NCBI GenBank assembly: GCA_008828725.1
Contig: MEHQ01004440.1
Coordinates: 152,664 to 216,663 of the forward strand
DNA: 64,000 nt
Direction of reading: 5' to 3'
Source: Saccharina japonica
Lineage: Eukaryota; Sar; Phaeophyceae; Laminariales; Laminariaceae
Of the stretch, positions 27,501 through 36,025 are shown one piece after another. Position numbers and translations under genes: made by a program. The notes under the pieces are model-generated. The model was given only the letters and a program-made list of their open reading frames with translations. It was not told the DNA's origin and made no database searches. Each line of letters opens with the position of its first letter. Position 1 is the stretch's first letter.

Positions 27501-30500
27501 CCCTACCACCAGGTATCTGAATACAAAACTCCTGATAGAATGGCCGGTAAATGAGCCAGTCTCTGACGGCTTGCTGTACGCACCAGACGAAACTGAACCG
27601 CGGCTGGTGAACGCGAAAATGCTATGCTCCCATGCCGCCCACAATACGGGCAGCATATAGCTGATACAACACTACCAGGTACCAGGTACCTGATGACCTG
27701 GTGATTGATAAACTAGGCGGTCATCTGATGGCTTGCTGAACGCATCACACGAAACTGACCCACGGCGAAAGCGGATGCTCCTGGAATATGTATTAACATT
27801 TGCCCCCCCAGATGCTAAGAGTATACTGGTAAGCGGAAAGCAGTTCACGATACAACAAAAAATCAGCCAGCAGCGAACCTAACCTAACGTTACACCATAC
27901 CAGGTTAACCAGAGCAGGGTACAAAAAAGTTTTGCATATATATTTGACAAAACTCGTAACGTGAAGCTCTGAGATAAGCTCGAAAGAATCCTTAAAACTC
28001 ACATTTCCAAACTTGGGGGTGATATCATATGCAGCCACCTTAATGTATGTATAATACGAGTATAATGGTATGTGATGAATGCATTGATTTTGATTGATGG
28101 TTGATGGACCGCACCACCATTGGTGACGGGGCATGGAAAATAGCCACAGCAGCAGCAGCGGCAGAAGGCGCCAAACTTGCGTACAGCCTACGTGGCACGG
28201 AGTGCAATATTATGGTGGCAGGTGGCATCATTCCTGCTGGAGGTCGTACCTAGACTGATCCTAGCTATTGCTGTGTAGCCATCCTGTCACACTATCAAGG
28301 GGGGGGTAGAAAATAGAACCTACGGTAAACACAAAAACCAATATATTTAGATATGTTTACTGACAACAATTGGTCCTATTATATGTATTTATCTTGGTCC
28401 CCCGCAACACAGATCTACTACTAATATATCATATGCTGTCTGCTGCGTGCTGGGTGTTACCCAAGGGTATATCCAGGTGTGGGTATATCTTTGTTTTCAA
28501 CTTTTCTTTGCGTATCGCATAATTATCATACATACAATACAATACCATACGTTTGAACACAAGGATAACAGATAACACTGCGCTACTCCGTACCCACAGG
28601 CCCATTTACCATTTATCATCTTCGCCCTACTTTCCTCTCCTTCCTATTAAATAGTCGCAACTCAGATCCTGGGTCGCAAAGTAGACTCTTCTCCCTGCCC
28701 CCCCACTACGGTTCTCGCCTTGCATTTTTATCGCGAGGAGACTTCACTTCAGCCCTTTCTTTCCTCGTCGACTTTCATCGAATTGCGCCTGCCTCAGTGG
28801 GGCTTCTACTATTAATAGTAACTGCGCTCTCGGCAGTTGATTCCGTTATTTTTTAAAATAAACTCAAAAGTTCGACCCACGTGAGACTCGAATCCCAGAA
28901 ACAACTCCTAATAATACTGAAGCAGCATTCGAGGGTACCACTAGTATAGACCATCGCGGCGATCGATATCTTAGGGTTAGGATACCATGGAAACGATAAA
29001 GTCGTAGCATATCAGCATATCACATCCGAGTCAAAAAGACGGCAGGTAAATCTTAAGGGACCGGGCCATTTCGTCGATCCGCCGATCCGAGTTATTTGCA
29101 ACAAAGGCCGATACTACTGCATATACGACTACGAGTAGCAAAATCAGGAGAAAAAAACGGGGAAAAGATTAAATGATAGACAAGAAGAGCTGCTAACATG
29201 GCCCAATGCCAGCCACGAGACATGCCGGCATGCCGACCATGACCAATGCATATGCTGGGAGAGGAAGACAAAAAGAACATCTATACATACAGAGTAAGTA
29301 GCCTCTTTCATGCTACATACATATTCTCGGGGAAAACCGAAGAACAAAAAAAGCGCTTGAAGTAAATTGATTTACCGCAGCTATATGTAGAAGAAGCGAC
29401 ATCTCGGACGAGTTTTGTACACTGGTCTGCCTGTATGATGCCTGTATGATACATATAATACACGCATGCATGCGAGCGCAAGAAAAGCTGTTCAGAAACC
29501 AGAAAAAAGACAGGCAGCAGACAGAGACAGATATTTTCCGTCAAGGTAATAATGTTAAATGTGAACAATGTTAATGTTCCACTCCTAGATAAGATATTGT
29601 ATTGGAACCTGTGCTGTGACCACAGACTGCATGCTTTGTTTGTGGCGATGAGCTATTAATAGCGTGAGAACAGCAACAAGAGATACTGCCGTACGTAGCA
29701 GAGGCACTAACTAGCCAACCCACCCACCACCCACCCACCACCCACCACACCCACCCACCCCGAGCAATATCGCGGCAGAGCTCGGCAGCAAGCAGAGATC
29801 AGCACGACATATAATACCTTGTTGACAAATAGGTAAGTCGACAACTATTAATAGTTAGTGGTAGCGCTTGAAGTTAGCCGGGCGGCAGATCGGCAGCTGC
29901 TTCCATTAAACGCCCCAATTGCTCAAGCACTACTGCTGCTGCTGCTGCTGCTCTACTACTACCTAATACCTAATATAAGAGTTGATGGGAGAACAACAAT
30001 GTACGTGACCACGTTACAGCAGCAGTGACGCAAGCACACGCTGCATGGCAGGTATTTTCGTATTTTTATGCTATTTTTAGGGTATGGCCAGATCGAGGGC
30101 CATCCCAATTTGGCACGTACGCGAGCCCGGAGACGGGAGACCACTGCTTTCTACCAGTATATTAGACAGACCGCAGACCACCCCTTGAGTACCACGTTTC
30201 ATTGTTCCACACAATTTCTCACTTTTTGATGAAAAAAATGGCACCAGGTGCCTGATACTTGCACCACCTAAAACACCAATACTTCCAAGTAGTTTATCCC
30301 CCGAAAAGGACGCCAATCATCCCAAGTAGTTCATCCCCCCCAAAACGTTACGTAGTGGAGCTCAGTAAAGAATACCACTCTGATCCGGAATGTAAGGACC
30401 GTTTGTATATTCATATTTAATCGAAATGGTCCTTACATTTCGGGTCAGAGAGGTACATTTTGAATAGAAATACGTACCTCTCTGGACGGAAATGTAAGGA

Positions 30501-32290
30501 CCGCATGGCCTTCAAATTAATGCTCAAAACGATCCTTATATTTCCGTCCGGAGTGGAAAAAATACTGCAGCAATAGTTAAAGCTGTAAAAAAACTAGAAT
30601 GATCACCACTCTGTACCGAAATATAAGAACCGTTTGTATAAAATATTTATGTACAAAATGTGCTTATATTTCGGGACAGAGTGGTAAGGTTTAGTTACCT
30701 ATATACGGCCTACGGGTATGAGCATGAATATAATACAACTCTGAACGGAAATATAAGGACAGATTGGTAATCGTATTCAATTATAAACGTTTCTTATATT
30801 TCCGTCATACGTAGAGGTTAAGGTTGGTACTGCCTGGTCAGGTACCTGGTACCAGGCACCAGTCATTTTACGTACGTACCAGACGGACCATCAAATAGGA
30901 AACCAGAAACCAGGATACTGGAAAAAGGGTGCAAAAATTAATCTACACTAATTTCGGTATATAAAAGTATATAACCGCCGTCGAAATTCTTATTTCCCCG
31001 GAAATGTCACGCTGAATTTCTGGAGGAGCTCTTTCTTATGGGAGGGCCGGTGTACTGACATATAATACTGACCCTGTAGACTAATGCTACGTAAGCTGTA
31101 CGCTTGCAGTATTCGTACTCGTATATAGGTAATTTTTAGTCGTGGAAATCGGTGCAGCCATCTAGGCATGAAGCACAGAAAAGCATGGGAAAAAAAGAAA
31201 AACGGCCGTTAATTTTACGTGTAAGCTTGATGTACGACATAAAAAATGATCGATCCTTGCTGGTGCTTTTGGGGCAGCAGCAGCTAAATACGTTGAACTT
31301 TTCCCGGGAGAAACAGAGAGGTGGGGAGGGACGAGCACATGCATACTGCTGGAAACTACTACAGTCCCACCAAAGGTCCTTGTTTGCTAGGGGACACCGC
31401 AACAATACATCGAAGAGCGCATCTCGCCAGGGGCCATCGATGGCTTGCCCGCACGCGAAGCAAGTGGAATGAATGCATCTGCCTGTGTGTCTTCATCCAT
31501 CGCGTGGTCGGCAATATCTCGAATCTTGGGCCGCTTCCAGAATATATACCAAAAAATGTATAGAAGGTGGAAAATCACGTACAAAATACAAAATACCCCA
31601 GATTCTTCAAAAATTCACACAAAAACACACACAAATACACAGAAAACAGTAGCAAGTTCGCGCTTCGCGCGGGTGGCATATGATAACCTACGACCGTTCA
31701 CAACAACAGCAGCAGCAGCAGCAGCACACACAGCAGCACACACCGCAACAGAGGCTGGGGCTGCACTACAGCAGTGGAGTGGCTTGCCCGAGGGTCAGCA
31801 CCTGCGGCACAAGAGACTCACACTTCCCAAAATAAATAAGCCATGCATCTGGACCGCCACCCACCTGTGCCCGAACGCTGGAGTGCTCTGCGTATCGTAG
31901 GGACCGTGTCCCAAACTCCATCCCAACCGTGGGCAAACTGCGCTCCCGAAATTCGCCGCGGATAATGCGGGAGGCGAGCTGCGTCTTCCCCACGCCCGAG
32001 CTCCCCGTCAGCACGAACTTGAGCGTGTACTGCCTCTCCCCTGAGGGCGAGTACGTGGCCGGTCCTTCTAATCGGCCCGACATGTCAGACCTTGTACTGC
32101 TGCCCGAAGGACTGCTTGGACAGGTTGGCGAGAGAGGCAGCCGCTTCTCCAATATTTCCTCTGCCTTTTTCGTCTCCAGGTGGAGTGATGCCGTGGATCT
32201 AGGAAGCAACGAGTTCAGCGCTTCGCGGGCTGCTGGAGTGGCACGGGAAGGGTCTCCGCAGAATGGGGCAGTACCTGACTCTGGCGGCAT
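14627..32290 (-). CDS. Rab-like small GTPase with 22-aa repeat tail (whole gene, 5 exons)
   Basis: Exons are 32290-31865, 17691-17529, 16997-16891, 16294-16190 and 15556-14627. All junctions are in phase, giving about 576 residues. Seen: an N-terminal extension (1-88); P-loop GSSGVGKT (96-103); effector-region PTVGMEF; WDTGGK at switch II; NKSD (203-206); and TSA (233-235). The HCHQSI, REVSMMEG and ARKYGLNFVETSA blocks resemble Rab2/4/14 proteins. Known: Rabs cycle between GDP and GTP and recruit effectors in vesicle traffic. Odd: the catalytic Gln of WDTAGQ is Lys, so intrinsic hydrolysis should be impaired; the tail is far longer than normal; and there is no C-terminal CC or CxC prenylation signal. 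The link to the last exon is inferred from splice signals and phase. Confidence 0.85.
16190..16294 (-). CDS. Rab-like GTPase exon 4 (TSA motif, last helix)
   Basis: 105 bp, phase 0 at both ends, after GCTTGTTCAG and before ACG|GTGAGA. It encodes TSALRDDNVEVAARQLV and MSVARYLPYEKCPW, the G5 motif and final helix of the GTPase fold. Reading through the donor would reach a stop at about 16106, so an alternative shorter protein without the repeat tail is possible if the intron is retained. Confidence 0.9.
16891..16997 (-). CDS. Rab-like GTPase exon 3 (NKSD motif)
   Basis: 107 bp after CGCGCTGCAG, ending at GAG|GTGGGA. The first two bases complete a split Ser codon. It encodes LILVGNKSDMSSKQREVS and the helix leading to GLNFVE. 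NKSD is the guanine-specificity motif; the ending FVE continues into TSA of the next exon, as in FxETSA of Rabs. Confidence 0.93.
17529..17691 (-). CDS. Rab-like GTPase exon 2 (switch II and helix)
   Basis: 163 bp after a TTGTCAG acceptor, ending at a TAT|GTGAGT donor with one base carried over. It encodes VWDTGGKFPFKSIT, then FFGGAVGAMLVYDISRRSTF, then the WLALIRQHCHQSI helix. Compared with the family WDTAGQERF-KSIT, the spacing is unchanged but A, Q, E and R are replaced by G, K, F and P. The codons GGT AAG TTT at this point contain a consensus 5' splice site, GTAAGT. Confidence 0.92.
18530..18670 (+). repeat. direct repeat of ~95 bp period
   Basis: Two copies of a segment ending in CTGCACGCGCTCTCACTTCC followed by GGGTTGACAACAC, at about 18538-18570 and 18633-18665. 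Both are preceded by a TAGTCGTA-TTAG stretch. It lies inside intron 1 of the Rab-like gene. Confidence 0.75.
19139..19263 (-). mobile_element. family B MITE with two small insertions
   Basis: Ends TATTACGGGGGACCATAGTA and CGTAATA. Against the cleaner copy at 39752-39846, this one carries about 11 extra bases (ATCATATAATG) after GTAAAT. A TACCTGGTACGGTCGGC stretch replaces part of the far end. Confidence 0.75.
20105..20192 (+). mobile_element. family A MITE, ~85-bp hairpin element
   Basis: CACTCTGTCCCGAAATATA at the left end pairs with TATATTTCGGGACAGA at the right. Closely matches copies at 30604-30686 and 60651-60732. Confidence 0.8.
20297..20420 (+). mobile_element. family I element (TCTTCACATTAAA start)
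   Basis: Begins TTGTTGTCTTCACATTAAAC and includes CGTGGTCACAAAA. Related segments occur at 24302-24459, 38190-38285 (minus) and 40378-40500. It is non-coding and its class is not recognised. Confidence 0.5.
20868..20965 (+). other. tRNA-like sequence (relic or SINE head)
   Basis: TAGTCTAACGATTA resembles an A box and GGGGGTTCGAACCCC is a strong B box and T arm. The spacing and the middle part do not fold as a normal tRNA that I can confirm. It is read as a tRNA-derived head or pseudogene rather than a functional tRNA. Confidence 0.4.
21000..21325 (-). mobile_element. SINE, full length, tRNA-derived head
   Basis: On the minus strand it starts GGTCGCCCCGGTGGTCTAAC, has GGGTTCGATTCTCC (B box), a short T-rich linker (GGTTTTTATTCTC), then the body with GACGAGGGAAGAAAG, CTCGCGATAAAAACC, CCGTAGTGGGGGAGG, and ends GAAGTGCGAAGATAATGAG. 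The A and B boxes imply RNA polymerase III transcription when intact. It lies close to an opposite-strand tail at 21395-21575, forming an inverted pair. Confidence 0.85.
21395..21575 (+). mobile_element. SINE, 3' part
   Basis: Body only: GGGCAAGAAAGGGGTGA, TTCCCGCGACAAAAAAAG, CGTAGTGGAGAGGGG, GACTATTAATAAGGAGG and GAGCGAAGATCATAA. The stretch GACTATTAATAAGG differs from the usual GACTAGGAAGG by added TTAATA. Confidence 0.7.
22018..22188 (-). mobile_element. SINE, 3' part
   Basis: Reverse complement carries GACGAGGGAAGAAAGTGC, CGTAGTGGGGGAGGAGGG, AGTTACGACTATTAATAGGG and GGAAGTGCGAAGATA. It shares the GACTATTAATAGG variant with other copies. The head is absent. Confidence 0.75.
23376..23500 (+). 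mobile_element. family B MITE
   Basis: TCTATTACAGGGAGCATAGT at the left and ACTAGGTCCCCCCTAATAGA at the right form the inverted ends, with the usual TAGGACCTGCGG and AACAATATTTGGTCCTATTT inner blocks. Confidence 0.8.
24277..24785 (+). mobile_element. SINE, full length, with a nested insertion
   Basis: Head GGTCGCCCCGGTGGTCTACG is interrupted at 24302 and resumes at GTCTACGAGTGGTTAGC (24460). It then has GAGTTCGAATCCC (B box), a linker ending in an A run, and the body with GACGAGGGAAGAAAGGGC. Removing the insertion restores a normal head. The body contains CCTACTATTAATATGCGG and GAGCTATATATGATACACC where other copies read CCTACTTTGTGACC and GAGTTACGACTAGG. Confidence 0.85.
24302..24459 (+). 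mobile_element. family I element nested in the SINE, 11-bp target duplication
   Basis: 158 bp flanked by perfect copies of GTCTACGAGTG (24291-24301 and 24460-24470). It begins TGTGTGTGTTCTTCACATTA and ends GCAGAGCAGACAAT, and includes TTCTTCATCCTAAAAAGG and TCTGTGGTCACAAAAC, shared with other family I copies. It has no coding capacity. An 11-bp duplication is longer than the 4-6 bp of LTR elements and the 8 bp of hAT elements, so a retroposon is the more likely class. Confidence 0.8.
25037..25123 (+). mobile_element. family D MITE, piggyBac-like (TTAA ends)
   Basis: TTAACCCCTTAAGAACCGG on the left and CAGTTCTGAAAGGGTTAA on the right: TTAA direct repeats bracket CCC...GGG inverted ends. TTAA duplication with CCC/GGG termini is the signature of piggyBac elements. 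87 bp, non-coding. Confidence 0.8.
26540..26905. repeat. imperfect foldback, arms of ~175 bp with almost no spacer
   Basis: The left arm (about 26545-26720) reads CCATGCACGACGGTGGCCC, GGGGTTGACCGGTATGAAG, GAGCGACCAAGGGAG. The reverse complement of the right arm reads CCATGCATGAGGGTGACCC, GGGGTTGACCGGAATGAAG, GAGCGGCTACGGGAC in the same order. Identity is roughly three quarters by eye. The region is GC-rich against an AT-richer intron, and both strands have open frames that share the peptide FAGVDR. Confidence 0.75.
26985..27130 (+). repeat. ~45-bp tandem repeat, three copies
   Basis: Three copies of AATATGGCGATATCTACAGA followed by AAATATG, at about 27001, 27049 and 27094, with variable linkers. 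Confidence 0.85.
27540..27785 (+). repeat. diverged tandem duplication (~170 bp period)
   Basis: Two related segments: CTGACGGCTTGCTGTACGC (27566) and CTGATGGCTTGCTGAACGC (about 27725), both followed by GACGAAACTGA or CACGAAACTGA and a GCTCC end. Between them lies the ACCAGGTACCAGGTACC cluster at 27673. Confidence 0.6.
28295..28400 (+). mobile_element. family B MITE with a short insertion
   Basis: Inner blocks CCTACGGTAAACACAAAAACC and AATTGGTCCTATT match the family. ATATGTA is inserted between CCTATT and TTTAT near the right end. Confidence 0.7.
28612..28975 (-). mobile_element. SINE, full length
   Basis: On the minus strand: GATGGTCTATACTAGTGGTA head, GGGATTCGAGTCTCACGTGG (B box), AACTTTTGAGTTTATTTT linker, then GACGAGGAAAGAAAGGGC and the usual body to GGGCGAAGATGATAA. 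Between linker and body, ACTATTAATAGT is inserted relative to the copy at 63093. The head includes CCCTCGAATGCTGCT, also present in the 63093 copy, so the two belong to one subfamily. Confidence 0.85.
29930..29955 (+). repeat. (CTG)n run
   Basis: About seven uninterrupted CTG units, in the Rab-like intron 1. CAG/CTG runs recur throughout the window (14040, 31700, 47270, 53030, 54105, 59085, 59975). Confidence 0.85.
30373..30818 (+). mobile_element. cluster of four family A hairpin MITEs
   Basis: Four consecutive ~83-bp units at about 30373-30455, 30474-30556, 30604-30686 and 30734-30818. Each begins near CACTCTG-ACCGAAATRTAAG and ends with its inverted complement. Spacers are 18-48 bp and the central loops differ, so each unit folds on itself. 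They differ enough from one another that separate insertions or an old duplication are both possible. Confidence 0.85.
31865..32290 (-). CDS. Rab-like GTPase exon 1
   Basis: 142 codons from an ATG at 32290 to a CAG|GTGGGT donor, ending phase 0. Residues 1-88 are a polar extension rich in Ser, Pro and Arg with one helix-prone charged stretch (LETKKAEEILEKR). The GTPase domain starts at YTLKFVLTGSSGVGKT and runs through RSLPTVGMEFGTRSL. A second Met at residue 70 (MSGRLEG) would give a Rab of more usual N-terminus; the sequence does not decide between them. The exon is GC-rich relative to the surrounding introns. Confidence 0.9.
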
Positions 32291-34375
32291 CAATCAGGCA
32301 CGGCAATCTGTAGCTTGAGAGAGCGAGACAGACCGTGACTCGGGACGTGTGTGTGGGGTATAGGCCGGTGGGGGGGGAGTTTTGGGAGTTTTGAAGTTTT
32401 CGATGGCATGTGAACGGAAGTACAAAATGTGACGGTTTCATATTTATTTTCTTTTTGTCGTGACGTGAAAGATCGACCAAACGACCAAACCTTATACCGT
32501 ACAGCGGCCTGTACTTAAATATAAGAACCTTTTGAATTGCATGTTAATCTACAAAACGACTTATGTTTAAAGTACAGAGTGGTCCTTATTTTCGAAGCAA
32601 ATCGGTTAGACAGCTGACAGAGGACAGACACAACAACAGCAGCACCAGCACCAGTACGTCAGCACATGTGACAACAATGTACAGCAGCAGCAACAATCTG
32701 CTGTAGTTATCGCTTGCAGCACCGATACTGCAGAGAGCAGAGAGCCCGCTGTTCCAAAAGTCTTCGTAGACTGCTGTAATATAATCGCATGTGTGCATAC
32801 TATTGACACTGCTGTAGTACCAGGTACTACTATTAATTCCTGGTACCGTACGTACAGCTCTGTATGTAACCTATAGAAGCAGCAGCAACAGCAGCAGCAA
32901 CTGCTATACTTCGCTACAAGTGCATAACTACGAGTAATACGCGTGGTACATTAGCGCACTGACTGCTGCTCTGCCACGTACACTGACTGTGTGGTTGTGC
33001 GTTCCGTGTTAGTGCGTATTATGCCATGCGGCCGGCAGGTCTTGCGACAGGGTCGGTGGTTTACACATGTCCCGAGTGTCCAGATATACTTTCAATTTCG
33101 TAGCAGTAGCAAAAATAGTCCTGTGTGAACAGCTCTGCTGCTGCAGCTGGGATAATAGCTGCCACTACGGCAACGCAACACTGAATGAAAAGCTGAATGA
33201 AAAGCTCTTGGCAATGTGTGTATGTACGTGTGTACGCGCTGTATATACCCGGATGAACCGAAGAAAGGGCTAAATGAATGGACTTTATTGTTTAGCTCGT
33301 CGAACTCGGAAAGAGGCCTCCCAAAAGTTGTTGTAGGATGCAATGTATTCCCTGCTACAAAGCAGTGTAAAATCCATCTTTCGTAGATCTACCGGTACAT
33401 GCTTTACTATTGTTGTCACAGGCGCCACAGGCACTACATTGCTGTATGTATCATACCAGCTGGTATGTGTACCATCATTGTACCACTTGTTGTACTCGTA
33501 CGGTCAGTGCCTGGTATTTGCTTCCAACACCCATCCGTTTTGTTTCGGGAATTTTCTTTGTCGAAATGAGGGGCCCAACCCGCCCCCCACGCCTAACACG
33601 CCTGTGCGACAGAACAACTGCGGCTGGTGTTGGCGTGTGGAGCCCAGGCGCATGCTGGCTTTTATTGGCAGTACGTACATACTCGAAGAAATATGTAATT
33701 GGGCTAGTATGTGCAGTTGGCATGTATATAGCCAGCGGCGCTGCGGCACTTGCACCCTCACGGTTCAATCAAGCAGTATTGGCACGAGACTGACACTAAG
33801 TGTGTCCATCCAGTCAGTGCGTGTGGTGGTACTCACATGAGTCTCGACGGGGGTAATGCAGTAAAGGACGCCCAATAAGAAAACGCGAGCAGTAAGAAAG
33901 GTAGGCTGGGATTTAGGGAGATCTCAGGGTAGATCATAGAAATTCAGGAGTCGTTGTACTGAAGCTATTATATAGTGTAAAAAATGCGCCCATGCTCATT
34001 TAAGAAATTCAGCCTGGACCAGCTTTCCTGTTTATTGTCATATGTCCTGGACTGCTGTATAGTCAGCCAGCGGTATCAGTACTCCGGTAGTATAGAGCGC
34101 TGCAATATTTCCGTACGCAGTGTTCTTGCGGTGTGCCGGTAGTTTTTGCGACCGCTCCGTGTTTTGTTACCTACAGTAGTTTTTGGCTGCCTCGCATTCA
34201 GCCTCAGGGTGTTCGTCCTTTATCGTCAAGTGCACGTCGTGTGCAAGCGTCTATCTATATTTTAACCCTGTCCCCCCCCGCCCCCGCTCATTGCCGGGGG
34301 CGATTCGGATAATTAATGTGGCCGCCCACACTGAGGCGCAGGGCTGAATTTTCTAGTATTCTTCCGTTTTCAGAA

Positions 34376-34640
34376 TGCCCCCCCCCCTCCCCCTCCCCTC
34401 CGCAAATAATTCGACGCTGTCATTATCCACATAATATGCAACATAATCCACCTCACAATCAGTTCTTTAGTAGGATGCAGCTCACCCTTCATGCGACTCG
34501 CCAAACACCCCACGGCGCTTCGTGCTAGGTGCAAGCAATGTCTGTCTGGTCGGTGAAAAACCGACGTGCTCCGTCCCGGCATTTTAGGGATGCGACGGAC
34601 TATGGTCATCCGAATACGGTCATTTATGACATGAGTACAC
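34376..34640 (+). repeat. family F repeat
   Basis: Poly-C lead, GGATGCAGCTCACCCTTCAT, GCTTCGTGCTAGGTGCAAGC, the hairpin GTCGGTGAAAAACCGAC, and TGACATGAGTACACC. Part of the 3' end is repeated at 34655-34710. Confidence 0.75.
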
Positions 34641-35917
34641 CCTCTCCTCCCGATGCGAGAGTCTATCTATAGTCACACGAATACGGCCATGCATGACATG
34701 AGTACACCTCCCTTCGTTGGCGATGTGGCGATAGCGGGTTCTTGGTGTGACAAGGTATTTCCCTGGAAGAGGCTTGTAAAATGGTCCAGCAGGGTTAGGA
34801 ATACGGGAAATGTTGGTAGTTTGCGTGCAAGGCCTGTTCGTAAGGGGATCAGGGGTTCATTTCAGAGCGAGGCACACAGCCGAGTGCATCTCTTCAGACC
34901 TTTCATATGAGCCCCAGTAGGATCACTTAATATGCATGTGCATACAACACTGCTCTTGTGAAAAAGCTCCCAGCACACTTGAACGCAGTGATGAAGCGGA
35001 GACCGCTCCTTTCATAGGCACACCTGAGGGGGTTACGTGCATTTCCTGAGCAGTTGCTTCACAGCTATTGTCGACGGCTGGACGAGTCTTATTATTGCAG
35101 CCCGGCCGCTCGAGGTTATGTAGCCCGTCTGTTGACTGCCTCGTTGTTAAGAAATCCCCTGGTCGGCAACAGCAGCAGCCTACGGTCGCAATACATGCTC
35201 GCTGCGATACATGTTCAGTAGCGCCTGCACACAGTACAGCATACTATCTAGACAGTGCTCAGTTTCTGAACTACTACTGAAGAACTAGAAATATAACAGT
35301 CAGCAATATGCAATCGATATACGTTCGCAAGGGTGACAAAGGTGGTGGCGATCCGAGAGGCAAAGTCGAGATTTGCTACCGCCGCAAGTTCGTCATTCAC
35401 ATCCTGCGCAGCACCAGCTTCAAAAGACCACGATTGAGCACAGTCCACAGTCAGCTGTGGATCCTCAGAACAATCTCCCTGGCCACCCTGATGTGCGCAC
35501 CGCGCTTACCAAGGCTCATAACCTGTTTCGAACACGGTACCCGGACACTCCCATAATGACATCAGCTCAGCGTTTTCGCCCTTTGCAGCTGGTCACACGA
35601 GTGCCTTTAGTTCGAAGTCCTGCTGCAACCCCCCCCCCTTCCACCGCCGGGGGCGAAGTGGGTATGGCCATTCATACAATACTGAGGCACCTAATTGTGG
35701 GATGTTATGCTCTTTGCCTTCTTTTTTGACGATACCTCTCCCCCCCGCCATCCCCCACCGCCTCGCTGGAAACGTGTGGCGGTAGCTTCTGCTTGGTTTT
35801 GTTACGCCTCTTACGGGCAAAACCCGTCGAACGACGGCCCGTCACCGAAAAGCGAGTACCGGTAGCGGGCGTTCGGCGGATGACGTGTTCAACACTAAAA
35901 GCTACCGGTACCTGGTA

Positions 35918-36025
35918 TCACGGGGAGCCATAGTAAATAGGACCAAATATTGTTTGTAAAAATAGGTAAATATATAGGTTTTTGTGTGCACCGTAGGTCC
36001 TATTTACTATGCCCCCCCGTAATAG
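35918..36025 (-). mobile_element. family B MITE
   Basis: CACGGGGAGCCATAGTAAAT at the left and TTTACTATGCCCCCCCGTAA at the right, inner GACCAAATATTG and CCGTAGGTCCTA. Relatively uninterrupted. Confidence 0.8.

Larger units (their letters stand above)
17692..31864 (-). other. intron 1 of the Rab-like gene, 14.2 kb
   Basis: Donor CAG|GTGGGT and acceptor CCTTGTCAG join exons coding SSVRAQ and VWDTGG in phase 0, the normal order in Rabs. The intron holds at least four SINE copies, MITE families A, B, D and I, a foldback (26540-26905) and several small tandem repeats. No second gene is recognised inside it. Confidence 0.8.

Noticed and set aside
33343-33840. 165-codon + strand frame
   Set aside because: No recognisable domain, uneven composition, overlapping open frames on the other strand, and short repeat words inside it.
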